From Streptomyces sp. NBC_00287 (GTDB taxonomy: Bacteria > Actinomycetota > Actinomycetes > Streptomycetales > Streptomycetaceae), in assembly GCF_036173105.1 (NCBI RefSeq), contig NZ_CP108053.1, positions 930,001 to 994,000 on the forward strand: a DNA stretch of 64,000 nt, read 5' to 3'. Positions 16,138-24,277 of the stretch are shown here, piece by piece. Each line of letters starts with the position of its first letter. Position 1 is the stretch's first letter. The position numbers and the translations under genes were made by a program. A model generated the notes under the pieces. The model was not told where the DNA came from, did no database searches, and saw only the letters and a program-made list of their open reading frames with translations.

Positions 16138-16587
16138 ATGTCCACGCACGTCAAGAAGCCCGGCTGGTTCACCGTCAACGTCTTCAACCGCACCGTGGCC
16201 TGGCTGACCCGCCGCGGCCTGAGCGTGTGGGGCTCCCGCGTCCTCGCCGTCCGCGGCCGCAAGAGCGGCCAGTGGCGGACCACCCCCGTGAACCTCCTGA
16301 CCGTCGACGGCCAGCACTACCTCGTCGCCCCGCGCGGCCACGTCCAGTGGACCCACAACATGCGCGCCGCCGGCGGCGGCGAGCTGCACCTCGGCAAGAA
16401 GGTGGACGCCTTCACCGCGACCGAGATCGCCGACGACGACAAGGTGCCCCTGCTCCGCGCCTACCTCAAGCGCTGGAAGGCCGAGGTCGGCGTCTTCTTC
16501 AACGGAGTCGGCCCCGACTCCCCCGACGCCGACCTGCGCCGGATCGCCCCGGACCACCCGGTGTTCCGGGTCACGATCAAGAGCTGA
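16138..16587 (+). CDS. F420-dependent nitroreductase/quinone reductase family protein (DUF385/Ddn-like)
   Basis: A 149-residue split-barrel protein. Family marks are the opening PGWFTVNVFNRTVAWLTRRG, LAVRGRKSGQWRTTPVNLL (about residues 37-55) and YLVAPRGHVQWTHNMRA (about 60-76), which line the deazaflavin F420 pocket in Ddn-type enzymes. These reduce quinones or nitro compounds using F420H2. CGGAGG is 7-12 bases before the ATG. Expression is probably repressed by the divergent TetR protein through the GAGCACTGCTC sites. Confidence 0.87.
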   Translation: MSTHVKKPGWFTVNVFNRTVAWLTRRGLSVWGSRVLAVRGRKSGQWRTTPVNLLTVDGQHYLVAPRGHVQWTHNMRAAGGGELHLGKKVDAFTATEIADDDKVPLLRAYLKRWKAEVGVFFNGVGPDSPDADLRRIAPDHPVFRVTIKS

Positions 16588-16654
16588 AGTCCGCGTCGAA
16601 CGCCGACCATGATCTACTTCCGGTCATGGTGCCGATCGACGAGAAGCCGAGGTC

Positions 16655-16969
16655 ATGACCGATCACTGCTGCCCGGCGATGACCAGCCGGGTGAACGTGC
16701 GGTGCGACCAGCACGACGACCCCTTCGCCTGCCCGGACGCCCTGGTCGGCTTCAGCGCCAGGTTCCAGGAGTACGGGCTGATCATCCATGACGGCGGCGC
16801 GTCGAGCATCACGATCGACTTCTGTCCCTGGTGCGGACAACGCCTTCCCGAGTCGCAGCGGGACCGTTGGTTCGACGAGCTCGAGCGCCGTGGGATCGAT
16901 CCGTGGGAGGACGAGGTCCCGGCCGAGTTCCAGGACGACCGCTGGCTCGACCTCCCGCGTCAGGAGTGA
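16655..16969 (+). CDS. Small Cys-rich protein (DUF6980-like)
   Basis: A 104-residue soluble protein. Cysteines occur as CC (residues 5-6), at 17, at 26, and as CPWC (about 57-60), which could bind a metal ion in zinc-ribbon style. The rest is acidic, ending with DRWFDELERRGIDPWEDEVP. It matches a small conserved family common in Streptomyces, DUF6980 as far as I can recognise. Function unknown. It is followed by the convergent reductase gene. Confidence 0.7.
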   Translation: MTDHCCPAMTSRVNVRCDQHDDPFACPDALVGFSARFQEYGLIIHDGGASSITIDFCPWCGQRLPESQRDRWFDELERRGIDPWEDEVPAEFQDDRWLDLPRQE

Positions 16970-17009
16970 CGAACCAACGGCGTCTCAGGACCCTTCTGGA
17001 ACCTGCCCT

Positions 17010-18248
17010 CTAGGACTCGGCCCCGGACTCGCCGCCCACCGTCCGCCGGTCCATCGCGGTCAGGGCGCGCTGGGCCATCGGATGGCTGCGCACCAGCTCG
17101 CCAAGCGACGAGGACCCGCGGGTGATGCCCATGAACGCCCGCCACGCGGGCCGGAACCCGGTCAGCGCGGCATGGAACAACCCGGGGCGCCGCTCGAACA
17201 CGGCCAGCAGCCGCTTGCCGACGCTCATCTCGACGCCGAGCCCGGCCTTGACCGCGAACGCGTAGTTCAGGGCCTGGCGGCGGGTGTCCACCGCGTCGTT
17301 CGCCTCGGCGATCCGGACCGCCCACTCCCCCGCGAGCCGTCCCGACCGCAGCGCGAAGGAGATGCCCTCCCGGGTCCACGGCTCCAGCAGCCCCGCCGCG
17401 TCCCCGCACACCAGGACCCGCCCGCGCGACAGCGGCGAGTCGTCGGCCCGGCAGCGCGTCAGATGGCCGGAGGAGATGCTCGGTTCGAACCCGGCGAGCC
17501 CGAGCCGCCCGATGAACTCCTCCAGATACCGCTTGGTGGCCGCGCCCTCGCCGCGCGCGGAGATCACCCCGACTGTGAGGGTGTCGCCCTTGGGGAAGAC
17601 CCAGCCGTAACTGCCGGGAATCGGCCCCCAGTCGATGAGCACCCGCCCCTGCCAGTCCTCGGCGACGGTCTCCGGCACCGGGATCTCCGCCTCCAGGCCG
17701 AGATCGACCTGGTCGAGCTTCACCCCGACATGCGCTCCTATGCGGCTGGCGCTGCCGTCCGCGCCGACCACCGCCCGCGCGAGCAGTGTCTCGCCGCCCT
17801 GCAGGACCACGGCGACCGTGCGCCGGTCCGGCACCGCCGAGCCGTGCTGCTCGACCCGCTGCACGGTGACGCCGGTGCGCAGTTCGGCGCCCGCCTTCTG
17901 CGCGTGCTCCACGAGCTGCTGGTCGAACTCGGGCCGGTTGATCAGCCCGAACAGCATCTGATTGGAACGACGGGTGCGGCTGAAGCGGCCGTTGTGCGAG
18001 AACGTCACCGCGTGCACCCGGTCGCGCAGCGGCAGCTCGAAGCCGGGCGGCAGGGAGTCGCGCGAGGGGCCGATGATTCCGCCGCCGCAGGTCTTGTAGC
18101 GCGGCAACTCGGCTTTCTCCAGCAACAGCACACGCCGCCCCGCGACCGCCGCCGCGTACGCGGCCGAGGCCCCCGCGGGCCCCGCGCCGACCACGACGAC
18201 GTCCCACACCTGCCGCACGTCGTCCGCCGAAGAGTTCTCGCTGCTCAC
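17010..18248 (-). CDS. Geranylgeranyl reductase family FAD-dependent oxidoreductase
   Basis: A 412-residue flavoprotein. It has an N-terminal Rossmann motif VVVGAGPAGASAAYAAA (about residues 19-35), the family motif PRYKTCGGG near residue 50, a middle VVGADGSASRIGAHV, and the second FAD motif VLVCGDAAGLLEPWTREGIS (about 290-309). These enzymes reduce double bonds of isoprenoid chains, for instance of menaquinone or lipids. No isoprenoid genes are adjacent. Confidence 0.87.
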   Translation of the reverse strand: MSSENSSADDVRQVWDVVVVGAGPAGASAAYAAAVAGRRVLLLEKAELPRYKTCGGGIIGPSRDSLPPGFELPLRDRVHAVTFSHNGRFSRTRRSNQMLFGLINRPEFDQQLVEHAQKAGAELRTGVTVQRVEQHGSAVPDRRTVAVVLQGGETLLARAVVGADGSASRIGAHVGVKLDQVDLGLEAEIPVPETVAEDWQGRVLIDWGPIPGSYGWVFPKGDTLTVGVISARGEGAATKRYLEEFIGRLGLAGFEPSISSGHLTRCRADDSPLSRGRVLVCGDAAGLLEPWTREGISFALRSGRLAGEWAVRIAEANDAVDTRRQALNYAFAVKAGLGVEMSVGKRLLAVFERRPGLFHAALTGFRPAWRAFMGITRGSSSLGELVRSHPMAQRALTAMDRRTVGGESGAES

Positions 18249-18340
18249 GATGGTCTACTGCTCCCGATCAAGCCGCCTGCCGCTGCTGTCTCCCGCATCC
18301 TACGGCGGCGGTCACCGCAGGCCGCTGTGGGAGGATCGGC

Positions 18341-18377
18341 AGCGTAGGTGCCCACCCCACCCGGCGGGACCTACGCT
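18341..18377. promoter_or_regulatory. Perfect 9-bp inverted repeat upstream of the M20 peptidase
   Basis: AGCGTAGGT (18341-18349) and ACCTACGCT (18369-18377) are exact inverse copies 19 bases apart, 65 bases before the ATG at 18442. It could be an operator, a stem-loop in the leader, or a terminator-like structure. Confidence 0.5.
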
Positions 18378-18441
18378 CGCACGATCAGCCGTACACAGAA
18401 GTACGCACACGTACAACGTCGCACCTACAAGGAGCGTGCCC

Positions 18442-19797
18442 ATGTCGTCGAATCCGGTCGCCGAGACCGTCGCCTCGCTGATGCCGAGGGCGAAGCGAGA
18501 GCTCACCGAACTGGTGGCGTTCAAATCGGTGGCGGACTTCGACCAGTTCCCCCGCAGCGAGAGCGAGGGCGCCGCGCGCTGGGTCGCGGACGCGCTGCGC
18601 GCCGAGGGCTTCGAGGACGTGGCCCTGCTCGACACCCCCGACGGCACTCAGTCGGTGTACGGCTACCTGCCCGGCCCGGCGGGCGCGAAGACGGTCCTGC
18701 TCTACGCCCACTACGACGTGCAGCCGCCGCTGGACGAAACCGCCTGGCGGACCCCGCCGTTCGAGCTGACCGAGCGCGACGGACGCTGGTACGGGCGCGG
18801 GGCCGCCGACTGCAAGGGCGGCCTGATCATGCACCTGCTGGCGCTGCGCGCGCTCAAGGCCAACGGCGGCGTCCCGGTGCACATCAAGGTGATCGCCGAG
18901 GGCTCCGAGGAGATGGGCACGGGTGGCCTTGAGCAGTACGCCGAGGCACACCCCGACCTGCTGAAGGCCGACACGATCGTCGTCGGCGACGCGGGCAACT
19001 TCCGGGTCGGTCTGCCGACGGTCACCACGACGCTGCGCGGGATGACCATGCTCCGGGTGCAGATCGACACGCTGGCGGGGAACCTCCACTCGGGCCAGTT
19101 CGGCGGCGCCGCCCCGGACGCACTGGGCGCCCTGATCCGCGTACTGGACTCGCTGCGCGCCGAGGACGGTTCGACGACGGTCGACGGGCTCGCGCCGGAG
19201 TCCGCGTGGGACGGACTGCAGTACGACGAGGAGCAGTTCCGCAAGGACGCCAAGGTGCTGGACGGTGTGGAGCTGATCGGTTCCGGCACGGTCGCGGACC
19301 GCATCTGGGCGCGGCCGGCCGTCACGGTCCTCGGCATCGACTGCCCGCCCGTCGTCGGCGCGACCCCGTCCGTGCAGTCGAGTGCCCGCGCGCTGATCAG
19401 CCTGCGGGTGCCGCCGGGCGTGGACGCGGCCGAGGCGACCAAGCTGCTCCAGGCTCACCTGGAAGCGCACACGCCCTGGGGTGCGCGGGTGCGCAGCGAG
19501 CAGGTCGGGCAGGGCCAGGCGTTCAGCGCCGACACCACGAGCCCGGCGTACGAGGCGATGGCCCGGGCGATGGCCGTGGCCTACCCGGGCCAGGAGATGC
19601 AGTACGCCGGTCAGGGCGGCTCCATTCCGCTGTGCAACACCCTCGCGGCCCTCTACCCGGAGGCGGAGATCCTGCTGATCGGGCTGAGCGAGCCGGAGGC
19701 CCAGATCCACGCGGTGAACGAGAGCGTGTCGCCCGAGGAGCTGGAGCGGCTTTCCGTGGCGGAGGCGCTGTTCCTGCGCAACTACGCGGCGAGCTGA
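18442..19797 (+). CDS. M20-family metallopeptidase (dipeptidase)
   Basis: A 451-residue zinc peptidase. Metal site and catalytic elements are visible: LLYAHYDVQPP (His and Asp, about residues 93-103), YGRGAADCKGGL (about 118-129), the Glu pair in IAEGSEEMGTGG (about 150-161), VVGDAGNF, and the closing GGSIPLCNTL. The lid domain carries GNLHSGQFGGAAPD with the His that completes the partner subunit site in dimers. It probably cleaves dipeptides in the cytoplasm. CAAGGAGCG sits 6-14 bases before the ATG; an upstream in-frame start lacks one. Confidence 0.9.
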   Translation: MSSNPVAETVASLMPRAKRELTELVAFKSVADFDQFPRSESEGAARWVADALRAEGFEDVALLDTPDGTQSVYGYLPGPAGAKTVLLYAHYDVQPPLDETAWRTPPFELTERDGRWYGRGAADCKGGLIMHLLALRALKANGGVPVHIKVIAEGSEEMGTGGLEQYAEAHPDLLKADTIVVGDAGNFRVGLPTVTTTLRGMTMLRVQIDTLAGNLHSGQFGGAAPDALGALIRVLDSLRAEDGSTTVDGLAPESAWDGLQYDEEQFRKDAKVLDGVELIGSGTVADRIWARPAVTVLGIDCPPVVGATPSVQSSARALISLRVPPGVDAAEATKLLQAHLEAHTPWGARVRSEQVGQGQAFSADTTSPAYEAMARAMAVAYPGQEMQYAGQGGSIPLCNTLAALYPEAEILLIGLSEPEAQIHAVNESVSPEELERLSVAEALFLRNYAAS

Positions 19798-19807
19798 GCA
19801 CCGCCGG

Positions 19808-20845
19808 TCACGGGGTGGGAATCCCCGCCTCCAGATAGAGCGCGGCCCCGCGTTCCCGGGCGCGCAGGGCCCAGCGCAGGCGCTCGTAGCGGACGGGCGG
19901 CAGCAGGTCGGCCGCCTCCTGTTCGGTCACGAAACGCCAGTCGCGCAGTTCGGGGCCCGGCAGCAGCAGGCTCCCGGCCCGGGCGGAGTCGAGCCGGCCG
20001 CCGTCGAAGAGGAGACGCAGTCCGCCGTAACCGGGAGGTGCGGGCGGTTCCCAGTCGACGACGAGGAGGCGGGGTACGTCCTCCAGCCGGATGCCCGTCT
20101 CCTCGGCGACCTCCCGCATGCCCGCGCGCGCGGGCGCCTCTCCGGGTTCGACGACCCCGCCTGGGAACTCCCAGCCGGCTTTGTAGGTGGGGTCGACGAG
20201 CAGCACCCGGTCCTGCTCGTCGAAGAGGAGCACTCCGGCGGCGAGCGTCTCGGCGGTCGGCTCGGGCGTCTGCACGATGTCGCAGACCGGCACCTCTCCG
20301 GAGGCGACGGCTTCGGCGATCCGGGCGGCCGTCTGGTACGGGGTGAGCCGGCCGCTGTCCACGGGGTGAGCGTCGGCGGTGAGCCAGGAGGCGAGGGCGG
20401 AGCGGTAGGGCTCGATGTGGTCGTACGCCCATTGCTGGGTCCGTAGCTCGCCGTCGGGGACGTCGGGGACCTCCCGATGCGCTATTCGCTCGCGCAGTAT
20501 CGTTTCCGCCGGGGCCAGGAGAATGTGCCGTACGGCGATCCGGCGCGCGGCAAGGCCGCCGAAGATCTCGTCGCGGTACTCCTGGCGCAGCAGGGTCATG
20601 GGGACCACGAGGGTCCCGCCGAGTTCGGCGAGCATCGCGGCCGCCGTGTCGATCACGAGTCGTCGCCAGATCGGCAGATCCTGGAAGTCGCCGACCTCGG
20701 CGAGGTGTTTGGGCGGGAGCAGGTGCGGCAGTGCTCCGCCGATGACCTCGGGGTCGAAGAGCGTGCTGTTCGGGATCAGTTCGATCAGTTCCCGTGCGGT
20801 GGTGGTCTTCCCCGCACCGAACGCGCCGTTGATCCAAACGATCAC
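19808..20845 (-). CDS. Fusion of P-loop kinase-like (AAA) domain and Nudix hydrolase
   Basis: A 345-residue two-domain protein from a GTG at 20845. The N-terminal P-loop domain has VIVWINGAFGAGKTTTAREL as the first residues (Walker A GAFGAGKT) and a body like chloramphenicol phosphotransferase/gluconate kinase-type small kinases to about residue 185. From about 200 the Nudix domain follows, with the full Nudix box GGVVEPGEAP, then AGMREVAEETGI (GX5EX7REUXEEXGU). The first half should bind ATP and phosphorylate an unknown small substrate; the second should cleave a nucleoside-diphosphate derivative. The GTG is preferred because an AGAGGGGGA ribosome site precedes it and the upstream extension overlaps the terminator. 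Confidence 0.82.
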   Translation of the reverse strand: MIVWINGAFGAGKTTTARELIELIPNSTLFDPEVIGGALPHLLPPKHLAEVGDFQDLPIWRRLVIDTAAAMLAELGGTLVVPMTLLRQEYRDEIFGGLAARRIAVRHILLAPAETILRERIAHREVPDVPDGELRTQQWAYDHIEPYRSALASWLTADAHPVDSGRLTPYQTAARIAEAVASGEVPVCDIVQTPEPTAETLAAGVLLFDEQDRVLLVDPTYKAGWEFPGGVVEPGEAPARAGMREVAEETGIRLEDVPRLLVVDWEPPAPPGYGGLRLLFDGGRLDSARAGSLLLPGPELRDWRFVTEQEAADLLPPVRYERLRWALRARERGAALYLEAGIPTP

Positions 20846-20931
20846 GTGTCCCCCTCTTCTGATGGCCCCCTGTGGCTTGCCCGCTCCACCCTGCCACGGA
20901 AACCAGCCCCAGTTGAGGGTGCACGCACGAC

Positions 20932-20966
20932 GGCGCCGGTGCCCCTGGAACAGGGGCACCGGCGCC
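20932..20966 (-). terminator. Perfect 15-bp stem-loop terminator
   Basis: GGCGCCGGTGCCCCT (20932-20946) pairs with AGGGGCACCGGCGCC (20952-20966) across a 5-base loop. It lies just past the stop of the small secreted-peptide gene (minus strand) and insulates the kinase-Nudix gene downstream. Confidence 0.8.
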
Positions 20967-20981
20967 GTGCCGTCGGCCTCG

Positions 20982-21173
20982 TCAGTCGTTCTGCCCAAGG
21001 GCGTTGTCCTCAATGGCCAGACTGTCACTGGCGACCGTGTCGTCGAGGGTACTGAGGGTCTTGCCCACGTCCAGGTCGGTCAGGTCACTCCCGAGCGAGT
21101 GGGACGGCGTGACCGCCGCGACGACAAAACCGGTGGCCAGGGAGGCGATGGCGAGCATGCTGCGCTTCTTCAT
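20982..21173 (-). CDS. Small secreted peptide
   Basis: A 63-residue protein. It begins MKKRSMLAIASLATGFVVAA, a short signal peptide with a basic start and hydrophobic core, followed after about residue 26 by an acidic, Asp/Leu-rich mature part with no Cys. It has no recognised domain. It sits 44 bases after the small membrane protein gene on the same strand and is followed by a strong terminator, so the two form a unit. Its role is unknown; a signalling or surface peptide is possible. Confidence 0.65.
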   Translation of the reverse strand: MKKRSMLAIASLATGFVVAAVTPSHSLGSDLTDLDVGKTLSTLDDTVASDSLAIEDNALGQND

Positions 21174-21217
21174 GACCGGTTCAACTGGCAAACCGCCCAT
21201 GGGTCACGGGCGCCGTC

Positions 21218-21496
21218 TCACCGCGACCGCCCCAGCAGCGTATCCAGTACGGCCATCGCGGCCGCCCTGCGCTCCGGACTGCGTGACCACACCGCCGGCG
21301 CCACGGTGACCATGAGTACGGTCAGCAGGGCGGCGGCGACGGAGACGGACAGGTACAGCACCGTGTGATCGCGGAAAGCGAGAGCGAGAATCGCACCGCT
21401 CAGTGCGGCACCGAAAGGCGCGACGGCTGCTCGGCTCGAATCCGATGACGTGGTTTCTTCTGGAGGCTCCGGCCCCGTAGTCTGGGTATTGATGAT
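21218..21496 (-). CDS. Small membrane protein with no standard start codon (probable AUC start)
   Basis: The frame from 21496 to the TGA at 21218 encodes 92 residues with Streptomyces-like codon use. An acidic, Thr/Pro-rich N-terminus (about residues 3-20) precedes hydrophobic segments at about 27-37 and 44-63 (LYLSVSVAAALLTVLMVTVA) and a basic tail. A near-ideal AAGGAGGA Shine-Dalgarno (21497-21504) directly precedes ATC ATC AAT; no in-frame ATG, GTG or TTG exists between the upstream stop at 21593-21595 and the membrane part. Either AUC initiates, or there is a local sequence error. Not in any family I recognise. Confidence 0.55.
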   Translation of the reverse strand: MINTQTTGPEPPEETTSSDSSRAAVAPFGAALSGAILALAFRDHTVLYLSVSVAAALLTVLMVTVAPAVWSRSPERRAAAMAVLDTLLGRSR

Positions 21497-22080
21497 TCCT
21501 CCTTGAGCAGAGCGAATTGTCTCGCGGCTCCTCGTCGACAGCGGGGAGCCGCATTTCCATTCTGGCGCCCTGCTCAGGTCACCCCTGTCAGATCACGACA
21601 GGCGGGTCCGACAGTCGACAACCGCGCTCGCCGACGCTTTCCTGCGGCCCCACTTGGCGGTGTGACAGGGATCGGGAAGGGTATCCTCATATCGCACTTC
21701 ACCTGCGGGAACAGCCCTCGACGCCGCTTGGCTGCCGGCCTTGGGACCTGGGCCAACAACCAAATAAGACAACCAACTTGAAAACACATGCCCCCGCTTG
21801 GCCGCCAACTCACAAAGCTTGTCAGGCGATCGGGATCACGACAAGGGATCACCAGGGGCCCGCGCCGCGCCGCACACCTGCGAGATTGCCTTGATCCTTC
21901 AAAGGTGGCCTCCAGCTCCACGACTTCTCGCGTCGAGTTGGCAACCACCGCGATGATCGCCTGAGCCAACTCAAAAGCTTGGTGCAGCTTGTCATTTGGC
22001 CGGAATTAATCGCCGCCAATTGATCGACTCGCCCGCACAAGGACGAGCCGAGTCCGCCGGAACGTTCCTGCCGAGGGCAG
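21497..22080. other. Gene-less, less GC-rich intergenic region with repeats and a leader hairpin
   Basis: About 580 bases lie between the ROK kinase stop and the small-protein pair. GC content is visibly lower than around it, and I find no convincing gene; a 131-codon minus-strand frame (21574-21969) has atypical codon use and no recognisable domain. The word GCCAACTC occurs at 21804 and 21965 and in inverse at 21935-21942, twice followed by AAAGCTT and CTTGTCA. A stem GCGGCTCC/GGAGCCGC (21524-21531, 21545-21552) lies just upstream of the Shine-Dalgarno of the small membrane protein. Confidence 0.5.
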
Positions 22081-23028
22081 TCAGACCCTGGCCGCGTCCT
22101 TCCGCCAGGCGAGCGCCGCCGCTGCCGCCCCCACGAGCCCCGCGTCCGTGCCCATCTGAGCCGGTGTCACCACCAGGCGCTGTACGAAGGAGAGCGTGGC
22201 GTAGTCGCCGAGGGCCTTGCGCAGGGGGGCGAACAGGACCTCGCCCGCCTTGCCCACTCCGCCGCCGATGACGGCGATGTCGATCTCGACCAGGGTCGCG
22301 GTGGCCGCGATGCCGGCGGCCAGGGCTTGTGCGGCCCGCTCGAAGGAGGCCACGGCGACCGGGTCGCCGGCAGTGGCGGCGGCGGCCACCGCGGCGGCGG
22401 AGGTGTCGCCGTCCGCGCCGGGCAGCCAGCCGTTCTCCAGGGCGCGCCGGGCGATGTTGGGGCCGCTCGCGATGCGCTCCACGCAGCCGCGCGCCCCGCA
22501 CGGGCACGGGTCACCGTCGAGATCGACGCTGATGTGGCCGATGTGGCCGGCGTTGCCCGTGGGGCCGGGGTGCAGCCGTCCGTTCAGGACGAGACCGCCG
22601 CCGACACCCGTGGACACCACCATGCACAGGGCGTTGTCGTGGCCACGCGCGGCGCCCTGCCAGTGCTCGGCCGCCGTGATGGCCACCCCGTCGCCGATCA
22701 GCTCGACCGGCAGTCCGCCCGTCGCCTCCCGGACCCGCCGCACCAGCGGATAGTCGCGCCAGCCGGGCACGTTCACCGGGCTGACCGTGCCGGCGGAGGC
22801 GTCCACGGGGCCCGCGCTGCCGATCCCGAGGGCCGTCGCCCGCGTCCACAGGGGGTTCGCGGTCAGTTCGCCGAGCACCGCCTCGACGGCGCCCATCACG
22901 GTGTCACCGTTCTCCCGCGCCGGGGTCGGTCGCTGGGCGCGCGCCAGGATCCGGCCGTGGCCGTCCACAAGACCTCCGGCGATCTTCGTTCCGCCGATGT
23001 CGAGCGCGGCCACGAGGTCGGTGTGCAT
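22081..23028 (-). CDS. ROK-family sugar kinase (glucokinase-like)
   Basis: A 315-residue kinase. The ATP site LDIGGTKIAGGLVD is at residues 9-22. The sugar/ROK signature is seen as GVGGGLVLNGRLHPGPTGNAGHIGH (about 142-166), with the zinc motif CPCGARGCVE (about 173-182) holding CXCGXXGCXE in full. A second phosphate motif is VIGGGVGKAGEVL (about 257-269). It would phosphorylate a hexose or an N-acetyl hexosamine in the cytoplasm. It is divergent from a LacI regulator, which probably controls it. Confidence 0.9.
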   Translation of the reverse strand: MHTDLVAALDIGGTKIAGGLVDGHGRILARAQRPTPARENGDTVMGAVEAVLGELTANPLWTRATALGIGSAGPVDASAGTVSPVNVPGWRDYPLVRRVREATGGLPVELIGDGVAITAAEHWQGAARGHDNALCMVVSTGVGGGLVLNGRLHPGPTGNAGHIGHISVDLDGDPCPCGARGCVERIASGPNIARRALENGWLPGADGDTSAAAVAAAATAGDPVAVASFERAAQALAAGIAATATLVEIDIAVIGGGVGKAGEVLFAPLRKALGDYATLSFVQRLVVTPAQMGTDAGLVGAAAAALAWRKDAARV

Positions 23029-23125
23029 CAGAGTCAGATCTCCCGGTCAACCATGCGGAAAAGGGCAGGCCGGTCTCGCGGTGGGGCGCAGGCCGGAGAG
23101 TGCGGTGGACAGTGTCCCTTGCATC

Positions 23126-23140
23126 TGACAACGTTGTCCA
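23126..23140. promoter_or_regulatory. LacI-type operator
   Basis: TGACAACGTTGTCCA contains the perfect palindrome GACAACGTTGTC (23127-23138), the CG-centred form typical of LacI/GalR operators. A related GGACAGTGTCC lies at 23107-23117. Both lie between the ROK and LacI genes. Confidence 0.75.
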
Positions 23141-23220
23141 GGCTCTATGCTCGACGCCACATCCTCATACAAACTGTGGATCGCCGCATCCCCGTGGACG
23201 AACAGGACAGGACCCGCATC

Positions 23221-24270
23221 GTGCCCGAGACCATCCGCCGCGCCGACCGCACCCCCGGGAACCGTTACGGCAACCGGCCGACGATGAAGGACGTGGCGGC
23301 TCGTGCGGGAGTGGGACTGAAGACGGTCTCGCGGGTCGTCAACGGCGAGCCGGGTGTCACGCCCGAGACGGAGCGCCGCGTCCAGGAGGCCATCGACGCC
23401 CTGGGTTTCCGCCGCAACGACAGTGCCCGGGTGCTGCGCAAGGGCCGTACCGCCAGCATCGGCCTGGTCCTTGAGGACCTCGCGGACCCGTTCTACGGCC
23501 CGCTCAGCCGCGCGGTCGAGGAGGTGGCCCGGGCGCACGGCGCGCTGCTGATCAACGGCTCCAGCGCCGAGGACCCGGACCGTGAGCAGGAGCTGGCGCT
23601 GGCGCTGTGCGCGCGGCGGGTGGACGGTCTGGTGGTGATTCCGGCCGGGGACGACCACCGGTATCTGGAGCCCGAGATCAGGGCGGGCGTCGCCACGGTG
23701 TTCGTGGACCGTCCGGCCGGGAAGATCGACGCCGATGTCGTGCTGTCGGACAACTACGGCGGCGCCCGGGACGGAGTCGCCCATCTGATCGCCCACGGGC
23801 ACCGCCGGATCGGCTTCATCGGCGACATGCCCCGCATCCACACCGCCGCCGAGCGGCTGCGCGGCTACCGGGCGGCCATGGAGGACGCGGAGATACCCGT
23901 GGCGGACTCCTGGATGTCCCTGGGCGTCACCGGCCCCGAGCGGGTGCGCAGGGCCGCCGAGGAGATGCTCGCCGGCCCCCAGCCGGTCACCGCGATCTTC
24001 GCGGGCAACAACCGGGTGACGGTCACCGTGATCCGGGTCCTGGCCGAGCATGCCCGCCGGGTGGCGCTGGTCGGCTTCGACGACCTGGAACTCGCCGATC
24101 TGCTGCAGCCGGGCGTCACGGTCGTCGCGCAGGACGCGGCAGCCATCGGCCGGACCGCCGCCGAGCGCCTGTTCCGGCAGCTGGACGGTAGCCTGGTGAC
24201 GCCCGAGCGCATCGAGCTGCCGACCCGGCTGATCACCCGGGGCTCGGGCGAGCTGCCCCCGGCGGACTGA
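23221..24270 (+). CDS. LacI-family transcriptional regulator
   Basis: A 349-residue sugar-responsive repressor from the GTG at 23221; other in-frame starts at 23176, 23194 and 23284 are possible. The LacI headpiece is at about residues 22-70: MKDVAARAGVGLKTVSRVVN, then GEPGVTPETERRVQEAIDAL. The periplasmic-binding-protein-like sensor domain follows, with ASIGLVLEDLADPFYGPLSR, RRIGFIGDMPRIHTAAERL and VALVGFDDLELADLL. It probably binds the CG-centred palindrome upstream and controls itself and the ROK kinase. Confidence 0.9.
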   Translation: MPETIRRADRTPGNRYGNRPTMKDVAARAGVGLKTVSRVVNGEPGVTPETERRVQEAIDALGFRRNDSARVLRKGRTASIGLVLEDLADPFYGPLSRAVEEVARAHGALLINGSSAEDPDREQELALALCARRVDGLVVIPAGDDHRYLEPEIRAGVATVFVDRPAGKIDADVVLSDNYGGARDGVAHLIAHGHRRIGFIGDMPRIHTAAERLRGYRAAMEDAEIPVADSWMSLGVTGPERVRRAAEEMLAGPQPVTAIFAGNNRVTVTVIRVLAEHARRVALVGFDDLELADLLQPGVTVVAQDAAAIGRTAAERLFRQLDGSLVTPERIELPTRLITRGSGELPPAD

Positions 24271-24277
24271 GCGAGCG

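Noticed and set aside
21574..21969. 131-codon minus-strand frame in the gene-poor stretch
   Set aside because: Codon use is unlike Streptomyces genes, no ribosome binding site and no domain; kept as intergenic.
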